Below are positions 53,452-61,882 of a stretch of 64,000 nucleotides of DNA, piece by piece. Every line of letters starts with the position of its first letter. Position 1 is the stretch's first letter. The notes under the pieces are model-generated. The model saw nothing but the letters and a program-made list of their open reading frames with translations, was not told the origin of the DNA and made no database searches. The DNA lies in contig NZ_JARZHG010000001.1 of NCBI RefSeq assembly GCF_029946505.1, forward strand, positions 434,001-498,000, given 5' to 3'. The position numbers and the translations under genes were made by a program. Origin of the DNA: Polyangium sp. y55x31. GTDB taxonomy: Bacteria; Myxococcota_A; Polyangia; Polyangiales; Polyangiaceae.

Positions 53452-54834
53452 CTACTTCTGAACGAGGCTCTGGAGCCGCGCGAGCGCCGCGGGCTCGGCG
53501 CGGAGCACGAGGTGCGCCCCGGCTTCATCGTACGTCTCGGACAGGACCTTCGCGTGCTCGTAGACCTCGCTCACGAGGGCCTGCTTCGTGTACGGCACGA
53601 CGAGCTCACCCGGCACCATGAGCGCGTCGAAGAAATCGATGAGGATCTGCCGCAGGCGCGTGATGTCCTCCGGGGCCTTCGCCGACATCAGGATCGCCTC
53701 GGGGAACTCGCGCAGGAGGATCGTCCGATCCTCCTCTGCGACTCGATCGACCTTGTTCAGCACGAGCTTGTAGGGCACGCCTTCCGCGCCGATCTCCCCG
53801 AGCGTCGAGCGCGTCACCTCGAGCTGGCTGCGGAACGTGGGGTCCGAGGCGTCGGCCACGTAGAGCAGGAGCGAGGCTTCGAGCGCCTCGTCGAGCGTCG
53901 ATCGGAACGAGGCCACGAGGTCGTGCGGCAGCTTCTTGATGAAGCCGACCGTGTCCGACACGAGGATCCGGGGTTTGACCTCGGGGTGCAGCGCGCGCAC
54001 CGTCGTGTCGAGCGTCGCGAAGAGCTTGTCCATCACGTACACGTCGCTGCCCGTGAGCGCGCGCATGAGCGACGACTTGCCCGCGTTCGTGTAGCCCACG
54101 AGCGCGACGCGGCGGGCGTTCTGGCGCAGCGCGCGGCGCGTGGCCTGCTCGCGCTGGATGCCCTCGATCTCCTTGCGCAGCTCGGCGATGCGATCACGGA
54201 TCTTGCGCCGATCGAGCTCGAGCTGGCTCTCGCCCGCGCCGCGGCCGCGTTGCCGATCGCCGCCGCCGCTCGACTCGCGCATCCGCGGCGCCACGTAGTT
54301 GAGCCGCGCGATCTCCACCTCGAGCCGCGCCTCGCGGCTCCGCGCGTGGCGGTGGAAGATCTCGATGATCACGCCGCTCCGATCGAGCACCTCGGCGCCC
54401 GTGCACTTCTCCAGGTTGCGGAGCTGGCTCGGCGTGAGGTCGTGATCGACGACGACGAGCGTCGGCTTCTTCGACGCGGGAGCGACGCCCGCGTCCCCCT
54501 CGTCCGCGTCGTCCTCGCCTTCGCCGCTCTCCGGCGCTTCCTCGTACTCGTCTTCCTCGTCGTCGCGCTTTTGCCCGGGCTTCTTGAAGCGCATGCCGGC
54601 GGGGCCCGGCCCGCCCGTGATCTCGGCGAGCACGCGGAGCTTCCCTTCCCCGAGCACCGCGCCCTTCGAGACGTTCGAGCGGCGCTGCGACACCGTGGCG
54701 ACGACGTCGTAGCCGAGCGTGTTCACGAGCCGCCCGAGCTCGGCCATGTCGGCCTCGTGGTCGATGTCGGCGACGGTTGCGAGCTGAACCGCGACGAGGA
54801 CGGCGGCGGGGCGATCGGTTGCGTTCTTGGACAT
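53452..54834 (-). CDS. hflX: GTPase HflX with an acidic insert
   Basis: 460 residues. HflX is a ribosome-associated GTPase that splits or rescues stalled ribosomes. The G1 motif is GYTNAGKSSLM, G3 is DTVGFIKKLP, G4 is NKVD and the switch region FATLDTTVR; the N-terminal glycine-rich GAVLGEGKL and the long coiled coil before the G domain (RRKIRDRIAELRKEIEGIQR) are typical. An extra acidic tract (DDEEDEYEEAPESGEGEDD) interrupts the N-terminal domain around residues 85-135. It converges with the kinase gene, the stops being six bases apart. The 5' side has a divergent neighbour gap of 88 bases. Confidence 0.92.
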   Translation of the reverse strand: MSKNATDRPAAVLVAVQLATVADIDHEADMAELGRLVNTLGYDVVATVSQRRSNVSKGAVLGEGKLRVLAEITGGPGPAGMRFKKPGQKRDDEEDEYEEAPESGEGEDDADEGDAGVAPASKKPTLVVVDHDLTPSQLRNLEKCTGAEVLDRSGVIIEIFHRHARSREARLEVEIARLNYVAPRMRESSGGGDRQRGRGAGESQLELDRRKIRDRIAELRKEIEGIQREQATRRALRQNARRVALVGYTNAGKSSLMRALTGSDVYVMDKLFATLDTTVRALHPEVKPRILVSDTVGFIKKLPHDLVASFRSTLDEALEASLLLYVADASDPTFRSQLEVTRSTLGEIGAEGVPYKLVLNKVDRVAEEDRTILLREFPEAILMSAKAPEDITRLRQILIDFFDALMVPGELVVPYTKQALVSEVYEHAKVLSETYDEAGAHLVLRAEPAALARLQSLVQK

Positions 54835-54921
54835 AGAGGATGCGATTTCGATCGAGGGAGCGAGCTTTTGCGCCCTCCTAGCACGGCGAGGGCAGGCGCG
54901 CGTAGCTTTGCTGCAAACGTT

Positions 54922-55719
54922 TCAACGCAAAGAATGGCCGAGCTCGGCGGGATCTTGCTGGTAGAAGGCGCGCATCTGCTCGTAGAGCGCGGGATGCTTG
55001 GCGCGGAGGGCGCGCGGCCGCTCGAAAAAAACCTCCGTCACGACGGCGAAGAACTCGGCCGGGTTCTTCGCTCCGTACGTGTCGATGACCGTGCGGTCCC
55101 CCGACGCGACGTCCCGCAAGAGCCCCTCGTACGCCGCGCCGAGCACCCGCGCCCACGGCCCGTACGCCGCGCGCCGCGCGAGCACGGGCGCGCCGTCCGC
55201 CGCGCCGTCCTCGGTGTCGAGCTGATGCGCGAACTCGTGCAGCACCACGTTGTGACCGTCGCGGACGTCGGCTGCGCCGCGCAAGACCGCGTCCCATGCC
55301 AGCACGACCATACCCCTCCCCCACGACTCGCCGAGCCTCGTCTCTCCGTCCTCGACGACGATCCCGCCTTCGAGCGTGCGCGGACGCTTGTCGACGTACG
55401 TGCTCGGGTACACGAGGACGACCTCGAGATCCGGGTACACGTCGTTTTCGCGGTTGAGGAGCAGGGTGCAGGCCTGGGCTGCGATCGTGACGCGGATCTC
55501 GTCGTCGACATCGAGCCCGCTGCAGCCTTCGAAGCGCTTCTCGTCGAGGAAGATCTGCACGAGGCCGCGGAGCTCGTCCTGATCTTCGGGTGAGAGCTTG
55601 CCGAAGTAAGGCACGTTCTCCGCGAGGATGGCCTCCCACGCGGGCGGAAAGGGGCGGCCCCGGACGGCGCTACGCCTTCGTTCCTTGAAGAAGCCGAGCA
55701 TCGAAGGCGAGCATGCCAT
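54922..55719 (-). CDS. MtfA-family zinc-dependent peptidase
   Basis: 265 residues from ATG at 55719; ATG at 55701 (MLGFFKERRR) is an alternative that matches typical family N-termini. MtfA was described in E. coli as a peptidase and partner of the repressor Mlc. The zinc motif HEFAHQLD, with a Glu further on (AEFFAVVTEVFFE), is intact; HNVVLHEFAHQLDTEDG is near the centre. Length (about 260) fits the family. It is separated from HflX by 87 bases on the same strand, and diverges from the hydrolase gene. Confidence 0.88.
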   Translation of the reverse strand: MACSPSMLGFFKERRRSAVRGRPFPPAWEAILAENVPYFGKLSPEDQDELRGLVQIFLDEKRFEGCSGLDVDDEIRVTIAAQACTLLLNRENDVYPDLEVVLVYPSTYVDKRPRTLEGGIVVEDGETRLGESWGRGMVVLAWDAVLRGAADVRDGHNVVLHEFAHQLDTEDGAADGAPVLARRAAYGPWARVLGAAYEGLLRDVASGDRTVIDTYGAKNPAEFFAVVTEVFFERPRALRAKHPALYEQMRAFYQQDPAELGHSLR

Positions 55720-55824
55720 GATTCCCGGATCGGGAAGAACCCGAAATAGAGCATCCGGCGATATCGATGCTATGCTGGAGGATCGAAACGTCCGGCGCTC
55801 GCCGGCCAGCGCGGAGAACATCCA

Positions 55825-56592
55825 ATGGCTTATCGCCTCGTGCAGCGTGGAGAGGGAGAGCAGCGTCCGCTCCTCGTTCTTTATCTGGTGGGCGCGCACG
55901 TCGACGCCGATCTGCGCGCCGCGCTGGGGCCCGAGCCGAGCATCGCGGCCTACGACGATGCCACGGGCGAGCCATTGCCGCAGACGGTGGCGCGCGTCGC
56001 GGCCGCCACGGGCGTTCCCGTCGGGGACGTCATCCTCGCGGGTTTCTCCGCGGGCTGTCAGGCCGTGCGACGCGAGCTCATCGCGGGCCGTGATCCCTCG
56101 GGCGTGCTCGCGATCGACGGCACGCACGGGGATTTGCCCCCGGCCGACTGGCAACTCGCGCCCTGGCGCGCGCTCGCCGAGCGGGCGCGGCGCGGCGAGC
56201 GTCTCTTCGTGGCGACGTGCACGCAAAACACGTACGTCGAGACAGACCTTCCGAAGCCGAAACGATACAGCGCGACCGTCACCGTGCTGCGGCTCGCGAC
56301 GAGCTTCGCCCTCGTGCCTTCGGCGGCGCCGGAGGGCGAGCACGACGGCGAGCTTCACGGCTACAGCTACGCGAGCGCGAGCACGGATGCCGAAGCGCAC
56401 ATCCGGCAGCAACGCTTGGTCCTGCCCGACGTCCTACGCCGCCACGTGAAGCCGTGGCTCGCCGCGCGGGCGACGATGCTGCGGCCCGAGGAGCGCGCCA
56501 TGGCGCAGGCCGCGGTCGCGCTTTCGCTCGACCGCGTGGCGCGGGCCGACCTCTCGAGCCAGCACGAATCCGTTCCCCCGCCGAGCGCCTGA
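55825..56592 (+). CDS. Alpha/beta-hydrolase-like protein
   Basis: 255 residues, no signal peptide. GDVILAGFSAGCQAVRREL contains a GxSxG nucleophile elbow near residue 74; IDGTHGDLP gives a candidate acid and HGYSYASASTDAEAHIRQQ a candidate His near residues 180-200. The order Ser-Asp-His fits an alpha/beta hydrolase or a similar esterase. A C-terminal extension (AARATMLRPEERAM and on) is helical. I cannot name the family or substrate. The promoter is in the 105-base gap from the divergent MtfA gene. Confidence 0.65.
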   Translation: MAYRLVQRGEGEQRPLLVLYLVGAHVDADLRAALGPEPSIAAYDDATGEPLPQTVARVAAATGVPVGDVILAGFSAGCQAVRRELIAGRDPSGVLAIDGTHGDLPPADWQLAPWRALAERARRGERLFVATCTQNTYVETDLPKPKRYSATVTVLRLATSFALVPSAAPEGEHDGELHGYSYASASTDAEAHIRQQRLVLPDVLRRHVKPWLAARATMLRPEERAMAQAAVALSLDRVARADLSSQHESVPPPSA

Positions 56593-56669
56593 GACCCGAG
56601 CCCAGGGCCGATTCTGGTCCGGCATACCCCTCCCCGCGAGGATGGTGTATGCCGGACGTGGAGGTTTCC

Positions 56670-57278
56670 ATGCGTTCGCTTCTTTCCTTCCTCGTTCCCC
56701 TCACCCTCGTCGCCTGCAGCGGAAGCGACAGCGGCGGCAGCGGCGGCAGCGGTGGCAGCGACGGCAGCAGCAATCCCCCGAGCACCAAGATCCTCGAAAT
56801 CGAGCATTACCGGGATACGTGTGTCGGTGAAGGACGATTTCTGTGTTTGCTCACGCGGGAGGAGGGACAGGCCGATTTTCAGTTCCATTACGGCGACATC
56901 ACGGGATTCGCTCCCGAATGGGGCCACAGGTACACGATCGAGATCGAGGAAAAGACGATTCCGAATCCCCCGGCGGACGGCTCCAGCATCGAGCTCGTGC
57001 TCGTCCGTATCGTGTCGGACGAGGTGGTGCCGGCGTCGACGACGTTCGTCGTGCACGTCGACGGGAGCGCCGATGAGCTCGGCTACGGGTCCGATTTGAC
57101 GTTCGACGCGAGCGGCGGGGGCAAGCTACGGGACCAGGTGCCCTTCACCTGCGGCACCCAGGCCGCGTGCGACGCGGCGGCCCAGGTCGAAATCGACAAG
57201 AAGCAGGCCGACGTGACGTTCGGCTATTCCGATCCGGTGGGATTGCCGCTCGTGCTGCTCGAAGTCATGCCGAAATGA
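56670..57278 (+). CDS. DUF4377-domain lipoprotein
   Basis: 202 residues. ATG at 56670 has GGAGG six bases upstream and starts a lipoprotein signal (SLLSFLVPLTLVAC, Cys 17); an ATG at 56649 adds seven residues without benefit. A Gly/Ser linker follows. Residues ~45-125 (EHYRDTCVGEGRFLCLLTRE, then FHYGDITGFAPEWGHRYTI) match DUF4377, a small secreted beta domain with paired Cys. The C-terminal part (FTCGTQAACDAAAQVE) adds another Cys pair. Function unknown. It is close behind the hydrolase gene (77 bases). Confidence 0.75.
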   Translation: MRSLLSFLVPLTLVACSGSDSGGSGGSGGSDGSSNPPSTKILEIEHYRDTCVGEGRFLCLLTREEGQADFQFHYGDITGFAPEWGHRYTIEIEEKTIPNPPADGSSIELVLVRIVSDEVVPASTTFVVHVDGSADELGYGSDLTFDASGGGKLRDQVPFTCGTQAACDAAAQVEIDKKQADVTFGYSDPVGLPLVLLEVMPK

Positions 57279-57290
57279 CGCAGGCGCCCG

Positions 57291-57836
57291 TCACGGTTTT
57301 TTCGGGTCGACCATGATTCGATCCTTCGGATCGAACTTGGGCGAGAACGTGGAAACGACCACGGTCACGCCCGGCCCTTCGTGCACGTAGGAATGCACGG
57401 CGCCGCGGGGAATGACCTGCACGTCGCCCGCCTTCACCACACGCGTCTGCCCCTCGACGGTGAACGTCCCCGTGCCCTCCAGGATCACGACGAGCTCGTC
57501 GTGATCGGCGTGATAATGCACCGGTACGGTCCCCCGGGTCTGAATCACGTTGATCGTGTGATCGGCGTTCTCGAAGAGCGGAACGAGCTTGGTCTTCTCG
57601 TCCGGCCCGATCGGGTTTTTCTCGACGATCTCGCGGGCATTGCCCAGGAAAAACTCCCCTTTGCCCGCGTGCGCGGGCGCGGCGAGAGGCGCGGGCGCGG
57701 CGGCGGCCGTTCCCGGCGGCGCAGCGGTGGCCGCGTCCGCGCAGCGCTGCTGCGTGGGAGCGCAGGCGGACAGGACGAACAGGGACGTCGCGGCGAGCAG
57801 GGCTCTCGGGGTCGTGGGGGGAAGCGGTGCGCGCAT
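57291..57836 (-). CDS. Cupin-domain lipoprotein
   Basis: 181 residues. The signal ends in LSAC. After an Ala/Pro-rich linker, cupin motif 1 is HYHADHDELVVILEG and motif 2 is GDVQVIPRGAVHSYV, giving the usual two His, a Glu and a His as metal ligands. The single-domain cupin may bind a metal and a small ligand, or catalyse an oxidation or isomerisation. It is the convergent neighbour of the DUF4377 gene, with 12 bases between stops. Function not assigned. Confidence 0.85.
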   Translation of the reverse strand: MRAPLPPTTPRALLAATSLFVLSACAPTQQRCADAATAAPPGTAAAAPAPLAAPAHAGKGEFFLGNAREIVEKNPIGPDEKTKLVPLFENADHTINVIQTRGTVPVHYHADHDELVVILEGTGTFTVEGQTRVVKAGDVQVIPRGAVHSYVHEGPGVTVVVSTFSPKFDPKDRIMVDPKKP

Positions 57837-57889
57837 GACGCGCCGAGCGTATCAAAAGGTCGCGGCCCGGGTCGAGCGAGCGGCAGACG

Positions 57890-58678
57890 TCAGCGCCGCA
57901 GCCGTTCGAGCTCCGCGCGCATCCGGGCGAGCTCGAGCTCCAGGTTCCGCCGGGCCACGCGCTCCGCCTCGAGCGTCTCCCGCGCCGCGATCTCCGCCGC
58001 ACGTGCCTCCTGCGCCTCGTGCTCCGCTTCCTGCGCCTTGCGCGCGGCCCCCTGCGCAACCTCGGCCTCCGTCGGGAACAACACCTCGCCCTCGGCGTCC
58101 ACGGCCACGCGAAGCCGCATGGCATCACCCCCGCCGACCGCGCGCAGCACGCAGCCGAGGACCTCGCTCCGAACCCGATCCGCGTTCGTCGCCTCGACCA
58201 TCACGAGCTTGCCGCGCTCGTCGCGCCGGTGGACGCGGAAGCGCGTGCGGCCCGAGCGAACGTCGACGTAGGGGTCGAACACGACGAGCTCCCCGGTGCC
58301 GAGCTCGTCGTGCCGCTGCGGGGACTGCGAGACGTCCTTGGACTCGTCTTCCTCGGACATGATCTCGAGCGCGAAGCTCGGCGCGACGCCCGTCTGCCAG
58401 ACCTTCCAGCACCGAGGGGCCACGTCGGACGGGAGACCCGGCATCACGTACACGTCGGGCGCCACCACGGCCTTCGGGTTGCCCTTGATCCAATAGATGA
58501 ACTGGTCGGCGCCCACGAAGGCCTGGATGCCTCGTTCGGCGAGGAACCGCGCGAGCAAGGGGCGAAGAAGCTCGGTCATGAGGCGCTGGAGAGCGCTTTC
58601 ACCCATGTCGTCGAACGCGGGATAAAACGTGGGGTCGTCCGGATCCTCCGCCCCGAGTCGCCAGGCCGCGCTGCCCAT
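57890..58678 (-). CDS. Uma2-family (DUF820) restriction-endonuclease-fold protein
   Basis: 262 residues. The domain at ~15-190 has VVAPDVYVMPG, PSFALEIMSEEDESKD and GELVVFDPYVD, the PD-(D/E)xK-like signature of Uma2 proteins. The C-terminal ~75 residues form a long charged coiled coil (RKAQEAEHEAQEARAAEIAA), as often seen in this family. Uma2 proteins are very numerous in myxobacteria and cyanobacteria and their role is not established; DNA cleavage is predicted by fold only. The gap to the next upstream gene holds a 14-base AT-rich palindrome. ATG at 58678 has no obvious ribosome site. Confidence 0.8.
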   Translation of the reverse strand: MGSAAWRLGAEDPDDPTFYPAFDDMGESALQRLMTELLRPLLARFLAERGIQAFVGADQFIYWIKGNPKAVVAPDVYVMPGLPSDVAPRCWKVWQTGVAPSFALEIMSEEDESKDVSQSPQRHDELGTGELVVFDPYVDVRSGRTRFRVHRRDERGKLVMVEATNADRVRSEVLGCVLRAVGGGDAMRLRVAVDAEGEVLFPTEAEVAQGAARKAQEAEHEAQEARAAEIAARETLEAERVARRNLELELARMRAELERLRR

Positions 58679-58758
58679 GATGAGGAGAGGTTAGCACGGT
58701 CGCAGACCCAGGGGAAGGGGCACGACACGCCCCTACCACGTGTGGGCCAATGGACCAA

Positions 58759-58772
58759 GAAAAACGTTTTTC
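58759..58772. promoter_or_regulatory. Perfect 14-base AT-rich palindrome upstream of the Uma2 gene
   Basis: GAAAAACGTTTTTC is a perfect palindrome in a GC-rich background, 80-94 bases upstream of the Uma2 start and 22 bases past the propeller gene stop. It could be an operator or part of a terminator; nothing else supports either. Confidence 0.3.
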
Positions 58773-58793
58773 CGCGGAGGGTTTGTCTTGCCG

Positions 58794-59903
58794 TCAGGGC
58801 AGCTTCGGCGGGGGGATCTTGGTGCCCCGATCCTTCACGTCGACCTCGACCACGGCAAAATGGTCGAGCAACCCGCTGGCGACCGCCTGGTTCGTGACGT
58901 AAAGCCCGCCCTTGCCGTCGAATGCGACGTGCGCCGGGCCGTCGAGGGGAATCTCGTCGTTCGTGGCCGCGGAGAATCGGCCGAGCTCGCCGCCCGTGGG
59001 CTTCACGACCGCGATCTCGTTCGTGATGGAGAGCGCCACGAAGAGCGCCCCGTCCTCGCCGAGGCCCATGCCCGAGGGCGCCTCGAAATTCGGAAAGACG
59101 TGCACGAGCGTGATGTCGTCCTCGGCCGGGACGGGGACCCGCCGGATCTTGTAAATGCGGCCCTCCCACGGCGCGTCGGCGGAGAATGCGACGGTCACGT
59201 AGAGGCTCTTGCCGTCGGCGCTGGCGACGATCCCCCGCGCGCCCTGGAGGTCGAAGAAGCCGGCGAGCTTCGCGCTCTGGAGCCAGATCTGGGGCGCGCC
59301 GCCGCCCGGCGGGATTCGATAAATCGTGGCCTGGGCAGCGTCGGTCACATAAGCGGAGCCGTCCTTCGAGAGCGCGATATCGCTCGGCATCGGCGGCAAT
59401 TCGAGGGAGGTGGGGGAGCAAAGAGCCACGGGATTGACCGGATCACAAAGAGGGACGTCGGGGAAGGGCCCGGCATACACCGATTGGTGCCACGTCCCGT
59501 GCTTCTTCTCCGAGAACTTGAGGACGCCGAGCTGCGAGCTCACGGCAAAGAGGCGCCCATTACCGTCGACGGTGAGGCCCGTCAGCGCGTGGGGCGCGGC
59601 GAGGTCCTCCCCCTGGACGAGGATCGTGTCGAGCTGCGCGCCATTCTTCTCGTGGAACACCGCGATCTCGGAGGGAACACCGCCCGCGTCGACGCCCAGG
59701 GCCGGGCCCGCGACGTACACGCGGCTCTTGCGGAGCGCGATGCCATCCGGATGCCCCGGCGTCTCCGCGACGTGCGCGAGGAAATCACAATGCGAGGGCG
59801 CGGCCAAAGGCGCCTGCGTCTGGAGGACCAGAGCGACCGCCACGGCCGCGCCAATGGGAGACGCCAAACGATTTCCACCCAGCCGAACCCTGGATCGCGT
59901 CAT
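58794..59903 (-). CDS. Exported SMP-30/gluconolactonase-like beta-propeller protein
   Basis: 369 residues. A signal peptide (VAVALVLQTQAPLAAP) precedes a six-bladed propeller of repeated strand motifs: HPDGIALRKSRVYVAGP, LTGLTVDGNGRLFAVS, PSDIALSKDGSAYVTDA, ARGIVASADGKSLYVTVAF, PSGMGLGEDGALFVALS and PAHVAFDGKGGLYVTNQ. This repeat (x-D-G-x-hydrophobic strand) is typical of SMP-30/NHL-type propellers. It may be a lactonase or a binding protein; I see no unequivocal metal-binding set. The upstream 454 bases hold no recognised gene. Confidence 0.75.
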   Translation of the reverse strand: MTRSRVRLGGNRLASPIGAAVAVALVLQTQAPLAAPSHCDFLAHVAETPGHPDGIALRKSRVYVAGPALGVDAGGVPSEIAVFHEKNGAQLDTILVQGEDLAAPHALTGLTVDGNGRLFAVSSQLGVLKFSEKKHGTWHQSVYAGPFPDVPLCDPVNPVALCSPTSLELPPMPSDIALSKDGSAYVTDAAQATIYRIPPGGGAPQIWLQSAKLAGFFDLQGARGIVASADGKSLYVTVAFSADAPWEGRIYKIRRVPVPAEDDITLVHVFPNFEAPSGMGLGEDGALFVALSITNEIAVVKPTGGELGRFSAATNDEIPLDGPAHVAFDGKGGLYVTNQAVASGLLDHFAVVEVDVKDRGTKIPPPKLP

Positions 59904-60357
59904 CTGCGCCCTCCTCTGGAAGCTCGATCGGCGCCCCGCGCGCCGTCTTCAGACTCTCGAAATGAGTCCAGCATGGACCACGAATGCTGACGAATTCGGC
60001 GGACCGCCGCCATCAGGGAATTCCGGGAATACCCGACGTCGCTACGCCCGATGGTATACCCCCCATCACAGGAATGCATAAGCACGCCCCATACCGACGA
60101 ACCGGCCCATCCAGGACGGAGCCTCGAAAAAGCCCGGGCAGAATAAGTTTTCCACCGAAGAATGCCGCGACGACGGACGCGCGGAGACGAGCAGTCGTCG
60201 AGGGGGTCGCCGCGAAGCCCCCGTACGCACGCGCACGGCAATGACAGGGACGGACCAGCGAGCCGGTGGGTCGACGCCTTGCATTCACCGGTGACCAGGG
60301 CGCTGGCCGCGAGACCGTCGTGGACGCTGCAGTCAGGGTTTGGTAGGAAGCACCATT
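59904..60357. other. 454-base intergenic region without a recognised gene
   Basis: It separates the divergent propeller and alkyltransferase genes and must contain both promoters. Short open frames on either strand have no ribosome site, sensible composition or hydrophobic start. A few short inverted repeats occur (for example CGGGAATACCCG near 60020-60040), none strong. I see no tRNA-like cloverleaf. Confidence 0.5.
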
Positions 60358-60891
60358 ATGGACGGATTGGGGTTCGAGGCGTTCAACACGCCGCTCGGTC
60401 GTGTGGTCGCAGCCTGGAGTCCGAGGGGCCTCTTCGCCCTGGCGCTGCCAAGCGAACGAGAAGAGGACACGATCGCATGGCTCACGGCGAGCGCGCCCGA
60501 CGCCGTGCGCGGCGATCCGCCAGCATGGGTCCAGGACGTGATGCGCCTCGTCGCAGCGCACCTCGGCGGCGCGCCGCAGGATTTTTCGAAGGTGCCGCTC
60601 GATCTCGAACGGGTGTCGCCGTTTTACCGGGCCGTCTACGAGGCCGCGCGGGACATTCCGCCCGGCCAAACCGTGACGTACGGCGAGCTCGCGTCGCGCC
60701 TCGGCAAGTCACGGGCGGCCGCTCGCGCCGTCGGGCAAGCGCTCGCGAAGAACCCAATCCCGATCGTCGTGCCCTGCCACCGGATCCTGGGCGCAGCCGG
60801 GGCCGCCGTAGGTTTTTCCGCGCCAGGCGGCGTGCAGACGAAAGCGCGGCTCCTCGCGCTCGAAGGAGCACGCATCCCGCGCGTTCGCTAG
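60358..60891 (+). CDS. Methylated-DNA--protein-cysteine methyltransferase (Ogt/MGMT)
   Basis: 177 residues from ATG at 60358 (an in-frame TTG at 60340 is less likely). The suicide Cys lies in IPIVVPCHRILGAAG, the PCHR motif; upstream YGELASRLGKSRAARAV-like text (YGELASRLGKSRAAARAVGQ) is the helix-turn-helix, and FSAPGGVQTKARLLALEG follows. It repairs O6-alkylguanine and O4-alkylthymine by irreversible transfer to Cys. No Ada-type regulator is fused. It converges on the hairpin-rich element at 60904. Confidence 0.93.
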   Translation: MDGLGFEAFNTPLGRVVAAWSPRGLFALALPSEREEDTIAWLTASAPDAVRGDPPAWVQDVMRLVAAHLGGAPQDFSKVPLDLERVSPFYRAVYEAARDIPPGQTVTYGELASRLGKSRAAARAVGQALAKNPIPIVVPCHRILGAAGAAVGFSAPGGVQTKARLLALEGARIPRVR

Positions 60892-60903
60892 GGATGCGCG
60901 GAG

Positions 60904-61191
60904 CGGGGCGTTGCCCCGGACCCCAGCAGGGGGCTGTCCGCCCCCTGCACCCCGGACCAGGCACGGCCTGGACCGAAGGCCGAGAAACCGCGCGATGCGC
61001 GGTTTCTCGGACGGGCCCGTGGCAAGACCACGAACCACGTTGCCAATCGAGACAGCAGCGCTGTCCTACGTGCTGGGAACGTTTTCCCTGTCGACAGCGC
61101 GCATCGCGCGCTGTCGCCCCGGGTCCAGCGCTTGCGCTGGTCCGGGTGCAGGGGCGGATAGCCCCTGCTCGGGTCCGGGGTGAAACCCCGG
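60904..61191. repeat. Inverted pair of four-hairpin arms between convergent genes
   Basis: The left arm has four hairpins in order: H1 60904-60918, H2 60926-60948, H3 60957-60971 and H4 60980-61010 (14-base stem, GAT loop). Read in reverse complement, the right arm repeats the series: H1' 61175-61191, H2' 61148-61168, H3' 61125-61140 and H4' 61092-61116. Spacers GGACC, CACCC and GGACC are conserved. Stem sequences differ between arms (H3 CCAGGC against CCAGCGC; H4 GAGAAACCGCGC against GACAGCGCGC) but remain perfectly paired. A palindrome GACAGCAGCGCTGTC lies near the centre (61051). It resembles a REP/BIME-type element or a structured RNA; it also lies where a terminator is expected. Confidence 0.7.
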
Positions 61192-61219
61192 CGCTACGCT
61201 GCCTGTAGAACGTCTCGGC

Positions 61220-61750
61220 TCAGGCCGGGTGGGCCGCGCCGTTGAGCTCGGACGGCTCGGGGGTCTCTTCGCTGCTGATCGTCGAGGGCCCGAGCTCCAT
61301 GACCGGAGGCGCGGCGGGCGTCGCGTCGGTCGGCTCGGCGGCCGGCTCGGCGCTTGCTGCTTTTGCCTTTGCGGGGCGGCCGCGACGCTTCGGCGGGTCG
61401 CCGCTCGCCTCGCGGGAAGGGCCGGGCGGCGAGGACGTTGCGCCTGCGATCCGTGCGACCGAGTCGACCTTCGACCGGATGTCGGGGTGATCCTCGGCGT
61501 AGACACGGGCGTAGGCGAGCGCCTTCGTGGTCTTGCTCGACAGCGTCTCCTCGCTGTCCCGCAGCGCCGCGCGCGCCGCTTCGAGGGCTGCTTCCGCCTT
61601 GGCCACGGCCTCGGTGTGGGTGCGGACCTCGGTCACCACCTGCTCGAGGATCGCCCGATCGACGCCGGGGAAGCTCACATGCGAGAGCTCGCTCGCGAAC
61701 AGGTCCATCAGGGCCTGGACCGAGGGGGGAATGGGATCTGCCACGTCCAT
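61220..61750 (-). CDS. Small coiled-coil protein with AT-hook-like tail
   Basis: 176 residues. An N-terminal helix pair (PIPPSVQALMDLFASELSHV), then a helical coiled coil (residues ~38-80, VTEVRTHTEAVAKAEAALEA), and a disordered Ala/Pro-rich C-terminus with PKRRGRPAKAK near residue 120, an AT-hook-like DNA-binding motif (core RGRP). No membrane segment. It may be a nucleoid-associated or DNA-bridging protein; this is inference from the motif. The adjacent hairpin element is AT-poor, so it is not the obvious target. Family not recognised. Confidence 0.6.
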   Translation of the reverse strand: MDVADPIPPSVQALMDLFASELSHVSFPGVDRAILEQVVTEVRTHTEAVAKAEAALEAARAALRDSEETLSSKTTKALAYARVYAEDHPDIRSKVDSVARIAGATSSPPGPSREASGDPPKRRGRPAKAKAASAEPAAEPTDATPAAPPVMELGPSTISSEETPEPSELNGAAHPA

Positions 61751-61882
61751 GGTCGTCTCCGTTTGCGTTGCAGGTCCGGGGCGCGCGCCCGGACCCTGCG
61801 CGATCCGCTCGGGCGGGTCGCTACCGCAGGTCGTGGCCGCTGTCTAGATGTACAGTGGCAGATCGATGGCGAGCCGCGTCAT
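61751..61882. other. Leader of the coiled-coil gene, downstream of the citrate synthase gene
   Basis: 132 bases between two minus-strand genes. CTCCGTTTGCGTTGCAGG and a purine-rich region precede the coiled-coil gene start; no terminator hairpin is obvious. Confidence 0.35.

Noticed and set aside
58705-58735. Short GC inverted repeat (AGGGGC / GCCCCT) between the propeller and Uma2 genes
   Set aside because: A six-base stem with no U run; too weak to call a terminator.
60013-60669. Minus-strand open frame covering the gap and the start of the alkyltransferase
   Set aside because: No ribosome site or recognisable fold, and it runs antisense to the PCHR-containing gene.
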